Assembly (NCBI GenBank): GCA_029264655.1
Contig: JARHZY010000130.1
Span: 1 to 32,733, forward strand
Length of the DNA: 32,733 bases
Direction of reading: 5' to 3'
Source: Helicobacter sp.
GTDB taxonomy: Bacteria; Campylobacterota; Campylobacteria; Campylobacterales; Helicobacteraceae
This document shows, piece by piece, positions 7,996 through 16,590 of this stretch. The position numbers were made by a program, and so were the translations under genes. Numbering within the stretch: the first letter of the stretch is position 1; each line of letters begins with the position of its first letter. The notes beneath the pieces are model-generated. The model was not told the DNA's origin, searched no databases, and saw only the letters and a program-made list of their open reading frames with translations.

Positions 7996-9051
7996 TTATG
8001 TTTGCTTTATACTAAAAAAACTTGAGCCACTACCACTAAAATAAACATGTTGGTATGTAGCACAAAGTGCTTGTGCAATGGGCTGTAAATCATAAAGATT
8101 GCATGCTGGCAAGTATAAATCATTTAATGTTTCTTTAGTATGTGTTTGCAATAATGTTAGTGAATCTTGTTGCAAATTAATTGGAGATTCTAAGGTTTGT
8201 GTATGTTGTGTGGTAGTGTTACTTTGTAGTGCTTTTAACCGCATAAATTCTTTATATACAGCGGCTGTGTTGCATGCTATTGTGTTGCAATGGATAAGAA
8301 AATTTGGGAGTTTTTCATAAAAAGGTTGTATATCATCACCTATACCAAACACATTTGCACTAAGAAAGTTTAGAGAATCTTGAGTTTGTTTTTTTTGTAA
8401 TGATTCTATAATATCTGGGCATAATATGCCTTGTGTATTGAATGTATAGGCAATATCTTGCAAAATATGCTTTTGCATAACAAGTGTTGTTAGAAAATAG
8501 GGTGCGATAGACGCACTATTTTGTGTATAAATCATGAGAAAAAATGCCACATCGCTACCAAGCTTTTTAGCACATGCGTGCAAGATTGTGTTATCATAAT
8601 GCAGAGAGAGTAACTCATTAAGCATTAAAAGCGTAAGTGCTGCATTAACACTACCCCCGCCAAGCCCACCACCAACTGGAATATGTTTTTCTACCATAAT
8701 ATGGAGTGTGCAGGGTTTTAGTTTTGTGTTATTTGCATATTGCAATAAAATACAATATGCCTTATATATAAGATTATCTTCAAGCTTACAATCAAAACGC
8801 CCATAAAGAAAGCATCGCACATGTTGGTTTATTGGCACTACTTCTTGATAATATGTGTCTTTATTGCATATTGTTAATGTGTGGTTAAATGCTGTGCGTG
8901 CAATAAACATAGAATCATAAAGACTGCCTACAACAAGACAAAAACGCGATTGCAATGTATGGAGATTCCCTCTTTTTGCACCAATTTTTAATGCAACATT
9001 GATTTTTGGAAATGCTTGCATACAATATGCGTGTATCACATCTTGCTTCAT
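7996..9051 (-). CDS. ispE: 4-diphosphocytidyl-2-C-methyl-D-erythritol kinase
   Basis: This is a GHMP-kinase-family protein that phosphorylates CDP-methylerythritol with ATP in the MEP pathway to isopentenyl diphosphate, in the cytosol. The N-terminal FPKINVALKIG carries the catalytic lysine (K16). PVGGGLGGGSVNAALTLLMLN (126-146) is the glycine-rich ATP loop, GSDVAFFL (165-172) has the catalytic Asp167, and YFSGSGSSFF near the C-terminus is the last GHMP motif. At 351 aa it exceeds the usual 250-310. About residues 275-312 form a Thr/Gln/Ser-rich insertion. After GSDVAFFL the usual Gly-rich GIGE-type segment is replaced by IYTQNSASIAPYF, and the DGYH position reads GNLH, so the enzyme is divergent but has its key residues. 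GAGG precedes the ATG. It lies 48 bases after csrA and upstream of ubiD; the truB-csrA-ispE order is as in other helicobacters. Confidence 0.9.
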   Translation of the reverse strand: MKQDVIHAYCMQAFPKINVALKIGAKRGNLHTLQSRFCLVVGSLYDSMFIARTAFNHTLTICNKDTYYQEVVPINQHVRCFLYGRFDCKLEDNLIYKAYCILLQYANNTKLKPCTLHIMVEKHIPVGGGLGGGSVNAALTLLMLNELLSLHYDNTILHACAKKLGSDVAFFLMIYTQNSASIAPYFLTTLVMQKHILQDIAYTFNTQGILCPDIIESLQKKQTQDSLNFLSANVFGIGDDIQPFYEKLPNFLIHCNTIACNTAAVYKEFMRLKALQSNTTTQHTQTLESPINLQQDSLTLLQTHTKETLNDLYLPACNLYDLQPIAQALCATYQHVYFSGSGSSFFSIKQT

Positions 9052-9099
9052 AATAACCTCAAGTATCTTATAGATTCTCTATTTAATGTATGCTTTTGT

Positions 9100-9393
9100 C
9101 TATTTTTTATTATGTTGTTCTTTCTTAAACTTATCTTTTGCATTCATTTCTTTTGCACGTTTTAATTTGAGCTGCATACCAAGTGCATCTAATATATCCA
9201 TACTTACTGCATCACCTGTAGCTTTTGTATTTTCACTCTTGATTGCTTCAGTAAGCTCCGCACGTAAAATAAGTGTTTTTGGTGGTGCTTCAAATCCTAA
9301 CTTCACACTGCCCTTATCAATGCTTACCACCTTAAGAATAATATCATTTCCAATGACAACACTTTCTTCTTGTTTTCTAGATAAAATCAACAT
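9100..9393 (-). CDS. csrA: Carbon storage regulator CsrA
   Basis: This is a small RNA-binding homodimer that blocks translation by binding GGA motifs in mRNA leaders, and in this group it is controlled by the flagellar protein FliW. Residues 1-50 are textbook Csr[16 protein letters not shown], the [17 protein letters not shown] strands, and ILRAEL with Arg6 and Arg44, the two RNA-contacting positions. At 97 aa it is longer than the usual 60-76 because of a charged, lysine-rich C-terminal helix (about 60-97, ending KKEQHNKK). The ATG overlaps the truB stop by seven bases (ATGTTGA), so the two are probably translationally coupled. AGGA sits eight bases upstream. It regulates at RNA level; specific targets cannot be read here. 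Confidence 0.95.
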   Translation of the reverse strand: MLILSRKQEESVVIGNDIILKVVSIDKGSVKLGFEAPPKTLILRAELTEAIKSENTKATGDAVSMDILDALGMQLKLKRAKEMNAKDKFKKEQHNKK

Positions 9394-10490
9394 TTATCAA
9401 TCCTATTTAAAATATATTTTACCTTACCATTTCGAAATACTTCAATGATTCCAAAATGTATGCCAAAATCTGCAAGCATTATTTTACTTATAGAATCTTG
9501 TCGCATATTGTTTGGGCAAACTTCCTTGTTATGATACCCAGATTCTAAAGGAGCTTCTTGTATATTTTGTGATTGCGTCATACAAGGATTATAGACTACA
9601 TCATCAAAAATCTTGGCACATAAATAGGGACTAAGTATAAACTTTGCACCATTATATGCTTCTTTTGCATATTCTGTAAGTTGAATTGTATCATAATTTA
9701 AGGCATTTTTTATATTTAAAAGGATAACTTTTGCATTTTGGTGTATTCCTTGCATATATAAAGGCACTTGCAGGCATTGTGTAGGGGTATTTTGTCGTTT
9801 TTGTATTATTGTATTTATTTGTTCGCTTTCTTTATGAGATGCACATATATTATGATAGTGCCATTGCCCCTCTTGCACTCGCTCTAAACTACATAAACTA
9901 CCATGCACGCCTAGATTTTTGGCAATCATTGCACCTATGCTACGCACATAACCACCCTCACTCATACATATTTCAAAGCTTAGGAATGGATGCGTATAAT
10001 GGAGAATCTTTAATGAGATTATTTCTGTTGTAATTGCTTTTATATCAAAATCAACACCTTTACGCATAAGCTCATAAGCACGCACACCATTAATATGTTT
10101 TGCACTATATTTTGGTGGTTTATAGGTTACTAAACCTTGTATATCTTTTATAGCATTTTGGATTGCAGAATCATGGAATGCTTGTAATTCATGTATTTGC
10201 ACAATGTTTTCAATATCAAGGCTCTTGCTTTCTAAGCCCAAAAACAATACCGCCTTATATGTTTTATATTGTTTTGGTATATGTGAAAGGAGTTTTGTAT
10301 AACCATTGATACCAAAAAGCAACATACCATGTGCAAATGGATCAAGTGTGCCAGAGAATCCTATCTTTTGCACAGGGAAACCTATTTGTTTTAATCCTGC
10401 TTTGAGTGCATTTGCAAAACGAAGGCTTGAAACATTGGGCGGTTTATAGCCAATTGCAAAAAAATTTTGCAATAATGTGGTCTCTCTCAA
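9387..10490 (-). CDS. truB: tRNA pseudouridine-55 synthase TruB
   Basis: It isomerises U55 in the T-loop of tRNAs. The N-terminal [14 protein letters not shown], the [19 protein letters not shown] block with the catalytic Asp of [16 protein letters not shown], and the EGGYVRSIG strand are all TruB signatures. The ORF track runs to an ATG at 10628, but that would overlap the divergent PAS gene and its ribosome site. A TTG at 10488-10490 has AAGG six bases upstream and follows a minus-strand TATAAT (10518-10523), giving 367 aa; a second TTG at 10470-10472 (361 aa) is also possible. The C-terminal third is enlarged: [11 protein letters not shown]...TPTQC and a Gln/Asn-rich block before [12 protein letters not shown] look like insertions, and the protein is much longer than the H. 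pylori one. It is the first gene of the truB-csrA-ispE-ubiD operon. Confidence 0.92.
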   Translation of the reverse strand: MRETTLLQNFFAIGYKPPNVSSLRFANALKAGLKQIGFPVQKIGFSGTLDPFAHGMLLFGINGYTKLLSHIPKQYKTYKAVLFLGLESKSLDIENIVQIHELQAFHDSAIQNAIKDIQGLVTYKPPKYSAKHINGVRAYELMRKGVDFDIKAITTEIISLKILHYTHPFLSFEICMSEGGYVRSIGAMIAKNLGVHGSLCSLERVQEGQWHYHNICASHKESEQINTIIQKRQNTPTQCLQVPLYMQGIHQNAKVILLNIKNALNYDTIQLTEYAKEAYNGAKFILSPYLCAKIFDDVVYNPCMTQSQNIQEAPLESGYHNKEVCPNNMRQDSISKIMLADFGIHFGIIEVFRNGKVKYILNRIDKC

Positions 10491-10517
10491 AAGTAACCTT
10501 ATTGTTGGAGTTAGAAT

Positions 10518-10523
10518 ATTATA
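10518..10523 (-). promoter_or_regulatory. -10 box of the truB-csrA-ispE-ubiD operon
   Basis: TATAAT on the minus strand lies 28 bases upstream of the TTG start at 10490. It sits inside a GGAGT...ACTCC inverted repeat (10507-10511 and 10528-10532). It faces away from the plus-strand -10 at 10541. Confidence 0.5.
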
Positions 10524-10540
10524 GTTTACTCCATGTTGGT

Positions 10541-10546
10541 TATAAT
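10541..10546 (+). promoter_or_regulatory. -10 box of the PAS-domain gene
   Basis: TATAAT lies 30 bases before the TTG start at 10576, leaving a leader of about 23 bases with the AAAGGA site. The upstream DNA is shared with the divergent truB promoter. Confidence 0.5.
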
Positions 10547-10575
10547 TATCTAAATAAAAACAAAAAGGATAAACT

Positions 10576-11115
10576 TTGGAGATAGAGAGAAAAGGTAATG
10601 AGCTTATTTTGCATGAAAGTAGTCTCATTACTTCAAAAACAGATTTGCGTGGTTATATTACTTATGCAAATTTTGATTTTATCACATTTAGTGGGTATGA
10701 TGAAGAGGAGCTTATAGGGCATAATCATAATATTATACGGCATCCGCTTATGCCACGCATTATTTTCAAAGTATTATGGGATACAATACAAAATGGAAAA
10801 GAAATTAATGCCTTTGTTATTAATCAAAATAAAGAGGGATTAGAGTATTGGGTATATGCTAATGTAACACCATCATTTAATACAAAGGGTGAGATTATTG
10901 GCTATTATTCAGTGCGTAGGAAACCAAATCCAACTGCTATACCTTTTATACGCGATTTGTATGCAAATCTAACTATGATTGAAAAAAATGCGAAAGCACA
11001 GGGCAAAAATGATATGGAAGCAAGTGCTACTACATTAATGCAAACATTAGCACAATTGAATATGACTCACCAATATTTTTTTGTTACAATGCAACATGAT
11101 GGCGCGATAAAGTAA
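10576..11115 (+). CDS. Stand-alone PAS-domain sensor (Aer/CetB-like), 179 aa
   Basis: Residues about 15-115 form one PAS domain of the Aer/CetB type: a YITYANFDFITFSGYDEEELIG start, HNIIRHPLMPRIIFKVLWDTI helix, and the EYWVYANVTPSFNTKGEIIGYYSVRRKP strands. In Aer-like proteins this domain binds FAD and reports redox or energy state to the chemotaxis machinery. Here there is no HAMP, methyl-accepting or kinase domain and no membrane helix, so it would act through a partner, as CetB does with CetA in Campylobacter. The C-terminal 60 residues are helical and Gln/Met/Thr rich. The start is TTG with AAAGGA six bases upstream, and no in-frame ATG is available nearby. A partner gene is not in the window. 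Cofactor and role are inferred from the family. Confidence 0.85.
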   Translation: MEIERKGNELILHESSLITSKTDLRGYITYANFDFITFSGYDEEELIGHNHNIIRHPLMPRIIFKVLWDTIQNGKEINAFVINQNKEGLEYWVYANVTPSFNTKGEIIGYYSVRRKPNPTAIPFIRDLYANLTMIEKNAKAQGKNDMEASATTLMQTLAQLNMTHQYFFVTMQHDGAIK

Positions 11116-11431
11116 AAATAAATATGGCATACTCAAATAACTTCTACCATCACAAATGATTTATAATGAGCTTGCTAATGCAACAATTTGCTATTTTTAG
11201 ACATACATATTCTTAATAAAAAGGAACTCCATTATATAACATACAATCACTATATGCTATATAAAATAATATAGGCTTTATATGAAAAAATATTGGGATT
11301 TTGAGTTTTTCTATCAAATAAATAGGACTTATGTTTGCTAGCATGCCAATATTCTTGATTAGTTTTATATAACCTTTTTGTAGATTCTATAACTAACTTA
11401 CTTGTTTTATATATAAGTAGTATTTTATCCT
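11116..11431. other. Non-coding spacer between convergent genes
   Basis: This lies between the ends of the PAS gene and hisS. It is AT-rich, and I see no gene or convincing terminator. An AGATTCT word is present near 11384. Confidence 0.45.
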
Positions 11432-12760
11432 TTAGCTATTGCGTATAATTTGTAATGTATGTAGAAAACTTACTTTTTCAATCTGTATGCCTGAAGTCAT
11501 ATTTTTTACAGAAAGTGTTTTAGTTTGAAACTCCTCATCACCAATAATAATACTAAATTCATGTCCTTTTGTATTAGCATAGCTAAGTGATTTTTTAATC
11601 TTTACTGCATCAGGATAGACTTCAGCTTTAATATTACTATGACGCAAAGCTTCTGCAATCTTATGTGCGAAAGCAAAATATGCTTCATTTGTAACAATAA
11701 GCAGTGTGCGAACCATAGTGCCACGCAATTCTAAAAGCTCAAGCTCCATAAGTGCAGTAATTAACCTATCAATGCCAATGCTTGCACCAACCCCGCTTAA
11801 ACACTCCTTGCTAAAATTTTGCGTTAAGTTATCATAACGTCCTCCACTACAAATACTCCCGATGCTTTTTAATCGGTTTAATGTTGTTTCATATACAATA
11901 CCTGTATAATAGCCAAGTCCGCGTGCGATAGAAAAATTAATACGACAACTTGATATATCAAGCTCTAAATCATTTAAAATATGAAACATAGATTCTAAAT
12001 CTTGTAAGCCCTTGCGTAAAGTATCATTATATTCCTTAAGATAGGCAATTTCTTGAAAAAATTCACTATAGTGTTCAGTTTGTTTAATAGTAATAATTTG
12101 GCAAATATCTTGTGCTTGTTGTGCTGTAATGTGTAATTCATTTTGCAATTCTGTTAGCACACCATCAAGCCCTATTTTATCAAGTTTATCTATAATGCGT
12201 AAGCCTGATTCAATATGCTCTTGCAAGCCAAAATATGCAAAGATTCCATTTAAAACATCGCGGTGGTTAATCCAAATAGTAAATTCTTGCAACCCAAGCA
12301 CACTAAGCGAGCTATAAATAACTTGTAAAATCTCTGCATCACAACTTAATGAATTGCTGCCAATAAAATCAAAATCACATTGCGTAAATTCCCTATAGCG
12401 TCCCTTTTGGGCTCTCTCCCCTCGAAATACATTCCCAATTACATAACGTTTAAATGGCATAATAAGCTCATGTCTATGCTGTGTAATAAAACGCGCTAAT
12501 GGCACGGTTTGGTCAAAACGCAATGCAACATCTCTATCCCCATGATCTTTAAAACGATAGAGTTCTTTTTGGATTTCTTCACTTCCTTGTTTTACTAAAA
12601 TATCAGCATATTCTAAGTGTGGTGTTTCAATAGGCATAAAACCATAACTCAAAAATACTTCGCTTACTTTTTCTAAAATACTTGCTTTTGCATAAGCTTC
12701 TTGTGGTAATCTATCCCTAAATCCACTTAATGTTCGTGGCTGTATGAATGTATTATTCAT
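11432..12760 (-). CDS. hisS: Histidyl-tRNA synthetase
   Basis: This class II synthetase charges tRNA-His with histidine in the cytosol. The N-terminal [12 protein letters not shown] is typical, motif 1 ends in ETPHLE (P47), and [14 protein letters not shown] (79-92) binds histidine. Motif 2 is [23 protein letters not shown] (109-131), the HisS-specific peptide ARGLGYYTG is at 279-287, and motif 3 is [11 protein letters not shown] (323-333). A C-terminal anticodon-binding domain follows from about residue 345. At 442 aa the length is normal and no lesion is seen. It is monocistronic here, with 458 non-coding bases upstream that hold a candidate promoter and operator. Confidence 0.97.
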   Translation of the reverse strand: MNNTFIQPRTLSGFRDRLPQEAYAKASILEKVSEVFLSYGFMPIETPHLEYADILVKQGSEEIQKELYRFKDHGDRDVALRFDQTVPLARFITQHRHELIMPFKRYVIGNVFRGERAQKGRYREFTQCDFDFIGSNSLSCDAEILQVIYSSLSVLGLQEFTIWINHRDVLNGIFAYFGLQEHIESGLRIIDKLDKIGLDGVLTELQNELHITAQQAQDICQIITIKQTEHYSEFFQEIAYLKEYNDTLRKGLQDLESMFHILNDLELDISSCRINFSIARGLGYYTGIVYETTLNRLKSIGSICSGGRYDNLTQNFSKECLSGVGASIGIDRLITALMELELLELRGTMVRTLLIVTNEAYFAFAHKIAEALRHSNIKAEVYPDAVKIKKSLSYANTKGHEFSIIIGDEEFQTKTLSVKNMTSGIQIEKVSFLHTLQIIRNS

Positions 12761-12888
12761 GCGTTATACTCCATTATGTTTAGAATCTTTTACAATATAA
12801 CTTCAAGTTATATAATAAGGTATGGTATGTTGTAGCTTTATTGCCAATCTAGCTTTTGCCTTATTCTCATTGCATAATATACTACATG

Positions 12889-12897
12889 ATTATAGCA
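12889..12897 (-). promoter_or_regulatory. Extended -10 promoter of hisS
   Basis: The minus strand reads TGCTATAAT here, a perfect extended -10. Transcription from about 12882 would give a leader of roughly 120 bases before the hisS ATG at 12760. Confidence 0.5.
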
Positions 12898-12930
12898 TAC
12901 AAATGCGAGTAACTGCAATTGCATTTGTAT
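12897..12930. promoter_or_regulatory. 10-bp perfect inverted repeat abutting the hisS -10 box
   Basis: ATACAAATGC (12897-12906) and GCATTTGTAT (12921-12930) are exact complements around 14 bases. The element occupies the DNA just upstream of the extended -10 for minus-strand transcription and lacks a U-tract, so an operator is more likely than a terminator. The protein that binds is unknown. Confidence 0.45.
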
Positions 12931-13218
12931 TGACAATGTTGTTTTTATGGAATCTAAAAAATCATAGGTAGGCTTATTGTCTTTATAAAGTTTCATATGA
13001 TAAGATTCTATAAATCCATGATTGTGTATAGCTGCTGTATTATAGCAATAAAAAATGTATTTGTATATAATGCAATGCTATATACCCATAGTATGATAAA
13101 TTTATTATATAGAGATTATATTATCCCTATTTTATTCCCCCAATAAAGCATAAATTAATAGCTTTATGAGAGAGTAGGTTTGATAGTGCTAAATATGTGG
13201 TATTATATAAGCTCTTCC

Positions 13219-14640
13219 TTAAAAGAGATAATTTACTTGGAATCTAAAGCGTCCAAAGCTTGGATTCCCTATCGCATAGCCATAGGCAATAAGTGCGTTA
13301 ATATTATCTGTAAATTTATATGTTGCACTTAATGCGACATCAAGGAAGTTAGCTGCTTTTACATAATTATCGTTTTCATAAAGAATGCCTTGAGCTGTAT
13401 TAAGGTTTGTGCCTGTTGAGCCTTTTTTTAAGAAAAAGAAATGAGAAGCATTAATATAGGCTATATCAAGTGCTGTGCCAAACTTTTTATACCCAAACTC
13501 TGCTTTTACATAAGGCACAATGATTGATGAATTTTTAAATCCACCTACACCTAAGATTCCAAATCCATTTGCCTCTGCTCCAGAGAAGCTATTCCACAAA
13601 TGCCCACCTAGCTTTAAGCCACCTGTATTATCTATCAAAGTCCCAAAGCCATCGCCAAAGCTCCCTGCAAAACCAGCAGATGCACCAAAGAATCCAACAG
13701 GTGTGCTACTACCATCTTCTGTTGCTTGTGTAAAGTTATATTTATAATCAACTCTTATATTATACATACCGCGATTTTTTGCATAATTGTATGCAGAACC
13801 ATACAAACCTGCTAACTTTTTACTTGAGCTAAATATACGTGGGTTGTTTGCTATACTTGTAAATGAAACTTGCCCTGTGAAAGTTAATGAGCTATCGCCA
13901 AATCCCATAGTATATGCAACATCACCAAAGATCATAGCATTAACCCATCTATGTATCAAGCTATAATATAAATTGTATGATAGTCCTGTATCTTTGGTAA
14001 AGTCAGCCCCACTTTTTATATAAGCCATAAACATATTATTACCTATACCAGCACCAGTATAAGTGATGTCTCCTGTAGGTGGGGATATGTATATATCATC
14101 ACCCATCCATGTATCCCACCATTGGAATCCTACATTATAAGCTCCTATATCATTATTTTCAATAAAGACACCCAATGCTCTATCAAGATTATTGTCATTA
14201 AATGGAGTCCCGGGACTTCTCTGCCCTAGTCTAATAGTGGTTTTTGAGCCAAGTGTTTCTTTTGCATTAAATGTAATATAATAATCCCCTATATTAAATC
14301 TATCTACAGGACTTTTTATAGTATCCCCTCTACTTCCACCTATATCATTATCTGTGTTATTGTTATCAGGTGTGCTAGAACCTTTAGAGAAAAAGATACC
14401 AGCTGATGCACTCACACCATAAATCTCTCCTGAAGTCAATGTGGGTTTAAAACGCAACTGATACCTTGCACCATCACCATTTGCTCCATGCAAGGCATGC
14501 ACACGACCAAATGCAAAGCCCTCTATTGTCGCATTGCTGATTACATCAGATAACTTTGCTGCTTCTAAGCCACTAAAGCTACTTGCTGCCAAAATACTGC
14601 CTAATGAAAGGCTTAAGAACGACTTTTTTGCTTTCTTCAT
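13219..14640 (-). CDS. Major outer-membrane porin-like protein, 473 aa
   Basis: MKKAKKSFLSLSLGSILAASSFSGLEA is a classic signal peptide with cleavage near residues 27-28. The rest is a beta-barrel pattern: alternating aromatic/glycine strands (YNVGFQWWDTWMG, LSYNLYYSLIHRW, GGFKNSSIIVPYVKAEFGY), Asn/Gly/Ser-rich loops, and a C-terminal strand ending RFRFQVNYLF with the terminal Phe used for outer-membrane insertion. After the signal peptide, LSDVISNATIEGFAFGRV resembles the start of the Campylobacter MOMP and Helicobacter Hof-type porins. I infer a general diffusion porin or related adhesin-like OMP. AGGA nine bases before the ATG supports the start. It forms a single-gene unit divergent from the ABC permease. 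The exact family (MOMP versus Hof) is not certain. Confidence 0.85.
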   Translation of the reverse strand: MKKAKKSFLSLSLGSILAASSFSGLEAAKLSDVISNATIEGFAFGRVHALHGANGDGARYQLRFKPTLTSGEIYGVSASAGIFFSKGSSTPDNNNTDNDIGGSRGDTIKSPVDRFNIGDYYITFNAKETLGSKTTIRLGQRSPGTPFNDNNLDRALGVFIENNDIGAYNVGFQWWDTWMGDDIYISPPTGDITYTGAGIGNNMFMAYIKSGADFTKDTGLSYNLYYSLIHRWVNAMIFGDVAYTMGFGDSSLTFTGQVSFTSIANNPRIFSSSKKLAGLYGSAYNYAKNRGMYNIRVDYKYNFTQATEDGSSTPVGFFGASAGFAGSFGDGFGTLIDNTGGLKLGGHLWNSFSGAEANGFGILGVGGFKNSSIIVPYVKAEFGYKKFGTALDIAYINASHFFFLKKGSTGTNLNTAQGILYENDNYVKAANFLDVALSATYKFTDNINALIAYGYAIGNPSFGRFRFQVNYLF

Positions 14641-14706
14641 TAAAAATCCTTAAAATATGTGGAGTTAGCTTGAAAACTTCTAGCTATATTAACTTTACAA
14701 AAAAAA

Positions 14707-14712
14707 ATTATA
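14707..14712 (-). promoter_or_regulatory. -10 box of the porin gene
   Basis: TATAAT on the minus strand, 67 bases before the porin ATG, is preceded by A/T tracts. A start near 14700 leaves a 60-base leader with AAGGA close to the ATG. Confidence 0.45.
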
Positions 14713-14813
14713 AAAATCAATAAAATATATGCAAAAATGTGTAATAATGAACAAAAAGTAAATATTAAGGCTAAATATGTCTCTTTTAGAAACATTTTTC
14801 TAACATAATAGTA

Positions 14814-14843
14814 TAGAATTTTTATTAGATAATATAAATTCTA
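14814..14843. repeat. 8-bp inverted repeat in the porin/ABC permease divergent region
   Basis: TAGAATTT (14814-14821) and AAATTCTA (14836-14843) flank 14 A/T bases. It is about 100 bp upstream of the inferred porin -10, within reach of a regulator, but in DNA this AT-rich it may be chance. Confidence 0.3.
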
Positions 14844-14980
14844 CTTTAAAATAGACATTGCAATATTTATAGTCGGATATAGCAAGTGGATTTTTAGCGA
14901 ACTATATTCTCATTTAATGAAAAAAGCGATAAAAATGTATTGTGTTGCTCTAAAATAACATAAATTTTAATTTCACAATG

Positions 14981-14986
14981 TATAAT
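14981..14986 (+). promoter_or_regulatory. -10 box of the ABC permease-flhX pair
   Basis: TATAAT overlaps the upstream ATG proposed by the ORF track (14985). Transcription from about 14993 would exclude that ATG and leave 28 bases before the ATG at 15021. Confidence 0.5.
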
Positions 14987-15020
14987 GTTTATTTCATTTT
15001 CTTACGCATTTTGGAGTGAT

Positions 15021-16163
15021 ATGGACTATTTTCATCTTTTCAAGCATTATTTACAACAATACCGCATGTTTTGTATTGTTTGGATTATTTTACCGCCCTT
15101 TTTAGGCATGCTTGCATATAGCATTTTTTTTCATAGCATACCCACAGATTTGCCTATTGGTGTTGTTGATAATGATAAAAGCTCTTTAAGTCGGGATTTA
15201 AAATTTTATATAGAATCTTCTCCAGCTATACAGATTGAAAAACAATATAATTCTTTGCATGAAGCACGTATTGATCTTAATCAAGGTAAAATCTATGGCA
15301 TTGTTGTTATTCCAAATAAGTTTCAAGAACATACAAGAAAAGGTGTAGGTGTCAATGTTGCTATTTATTATAATGCACAATTTGTGCTTATTGGCAAAGC
15401 AGTCAATAGTGCAATGCTCCAAGTTATGACAACTTTCAATGCAATAAGCTCTGTGGGTAGGAATCTAGCAAAAGATGCAAATATGAATATAGCAAAGGCA
15501 AAGGCTATGCCAATTATCCCAAAGATTGAAGCACTTTTTAACCCACGCAATGATTATGCACAATTTTTACTTACTATTATGCTCCCTTGTATGTGGCAGA
15601 TTCTAGTCGCTGTAGGTATGCTAAATCTTATTAACGCAATGCCAAAAAATATATCTGAACTTTTAGTGAAATTCTCTCTTAATATTGGTATTGCTGTATT
15701 ATGGGGTGGTGTTATGTTGGCTGTATTTGGGGCATTAGGCTATCCACATGAAGGTAATATGTATATTGTATTGCTTGGTTTAGCTGTATTTGCTGGAGCA
15801 ATATCAAGCATTGTTATATGCTTCCAATCTATTTTAAAACAAACCGCAAAAACTATTAGCGTTGTTGCTGCATATACCGCCCCATCACTTGCATTTGCTG
15901 GTATTACTTATCCACAAAATAGTATGGAAGTTTTTGCATCATTTTGGAGTCAGATTCTACCAATTTCATATTTTATGAAACTTTATTTACAACAAGCAAA
16001 TTATGGTATTGATAGTATATATAGTTTAAAGATTATTACACAGATGTTGCCTTTTTGGCTTTTTTTGATAATAGGTGCAAATGTATATTACTTGCGTATA
16101 GATGCTCTACGCAATCAAAATAGACAACAACAAACCGATATGGTATCAAAGGAGATTCCATGA
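15021..16163 (+). CDS. ABC-2 type transporter permease (YhhJ/YbhR-like), 380 aa
   Basis: The architecture is that of ABC-2 permeases: one N-terminal membrane helix (CIVWIILPPFLGMLAYSIFF), a periplasmic domain of about 150 residues starting DLPIGVVDNDKSSLSR (the usual P-x-G-V-V-D-x-D motif), and a C-terminal block of five helices from about residue 185 (FLLTIMLPCMWQILVAVGML onward). Such proteins export substrates across the inner membrane, often with an HlyD-like adaptor and TolC-like channel, but no ATPase, adaptor or outer-membrane gene is next to it. The ATG at 15021 with GGAG five bases upstream is preferred over 14985, which lies inside the -10 box. The stop overlaps the flhX start (ATGA), so the two are co-translated. 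The substrate is unknown. Confidence 0.87.
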   Translation: MDYFHLFKHYLQQYRMFCIVWIILPPFLGMLAYSIFFHSIPTDLPIGVVDNDKSSLSRDLKFYIESSPAIQIEKQYNSLHEARIDLNQGKIYGIVVIPNKFQEHTRKGVGVNVAIYYNAQFVLIGKAVNSAMLQVMTTFNAISSVGRNLAKDANMNIAKAKAMPIIPKIEALFNPRNDYAQFLLTIMLPCMWQILVAVGMLNLINAMPKNISELLVKFSLNIGIAVLWGGVMLAVFGALGYPHEGNMYIVLLGLAVFAGAISSIVICFQSILKQTAKTISVVAAYTAPSLAFAGITYPQNSMEVFASFWSQILPISYFMKLYLQQANYGIDSIYSLKIITQMLPFWLFLIIGANVYYLRIDALRNQNRQQQTDMVSKEIP

Positions 16164-16438
16164 GAAAAAAGGCAGCAGCCCTTGCATATGAAGAGTATAA
16201 AGACCATGCACCGCGTGTTGTAGCAAGCGGACAAGGAAAAATTGCTGAAGCAATTATTGCAAAAGCAAATGAATACCAAGTGCCACTTTTTTGTAATGCT
16301 GAACTTGTTGATTCGCTTGTCAAAATGGAAGTCAATAGCAATGTCCCGCAAGAGTTATACCAAGCTGTTGTTGATGTGTTTATATGGCTACAAAATGCAG
16401 AACACACCTCACATATTAGCAAAAAGATGTCGGAATAG
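16160..16438 (+). CDS. flhX: FlhB C-terminal-domain homologue (FlhX-like), 92 aa
   Basis: The protein matches the cytoplasmic C-terminal domain of FlhB/YscU export-switch proteins: AALAYEEYKDHAPRVVASG, GKIAEAIIAKANEYQVPLF, and LYQAVVDVFIWLQ. It lacks the membrane domain and the self-cleaving NPTH loop, as expected for the stand-alone paralogue known in Helicobacter and other flagellated bacteria. Such proteins can substitute for the cleaved C-terminal half of FlhB at the flagellar export gate. The ATG overlaps the stop codon of the ABC permease by four bases (ATGA), so translation is coupled. No other flagellar gene lies in the window. The family assignment is firm; the symbol follows use in H. 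pylori. Confidence 0.85.
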   Translation: MRKKAAALAYEEYKDHAPRVVASGQGKIAEAIIAKANEYQVPLFCNAELVDSLVKMEVNSNVPQELYQAVVDVFIWLQNAEHTSHISKKMSE

Positions 16439-16590
16439 TTGGAAATAGGAGATGTCTTTGAATAAGCTCTTGCATTAGTATGCAATATATGTGTAATATG
16501 TAAGATTGTGTCCAATACATTTTTATATTTTTACTAGCAAAAGCCACAATGCCTAACGACTTTGCAATAAAATAATACGCAATATTTAGT

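Larger units (their letters stand above)
12761..13218. other. Intergenic region upstream of hisS
   Basis: No gene is visible. It contains the candidate hisS promoter with its 10-bp inverted repeat, and further right a 7-bp inverted repeat (ATAAAGC at 13143-13149, GCTTTAT at 13161-13167) without a U-tract, 52 bases past the porin stop, which could be the end of that transcript. Confidence 0.5.

Noticed and set aside
16036-16515. Minus-strand 159-aa ORF over the flhX gene
   Set aside because: It is antisense to two overlapping genes with clear family motifs; its composition reflects the complement of those codons.
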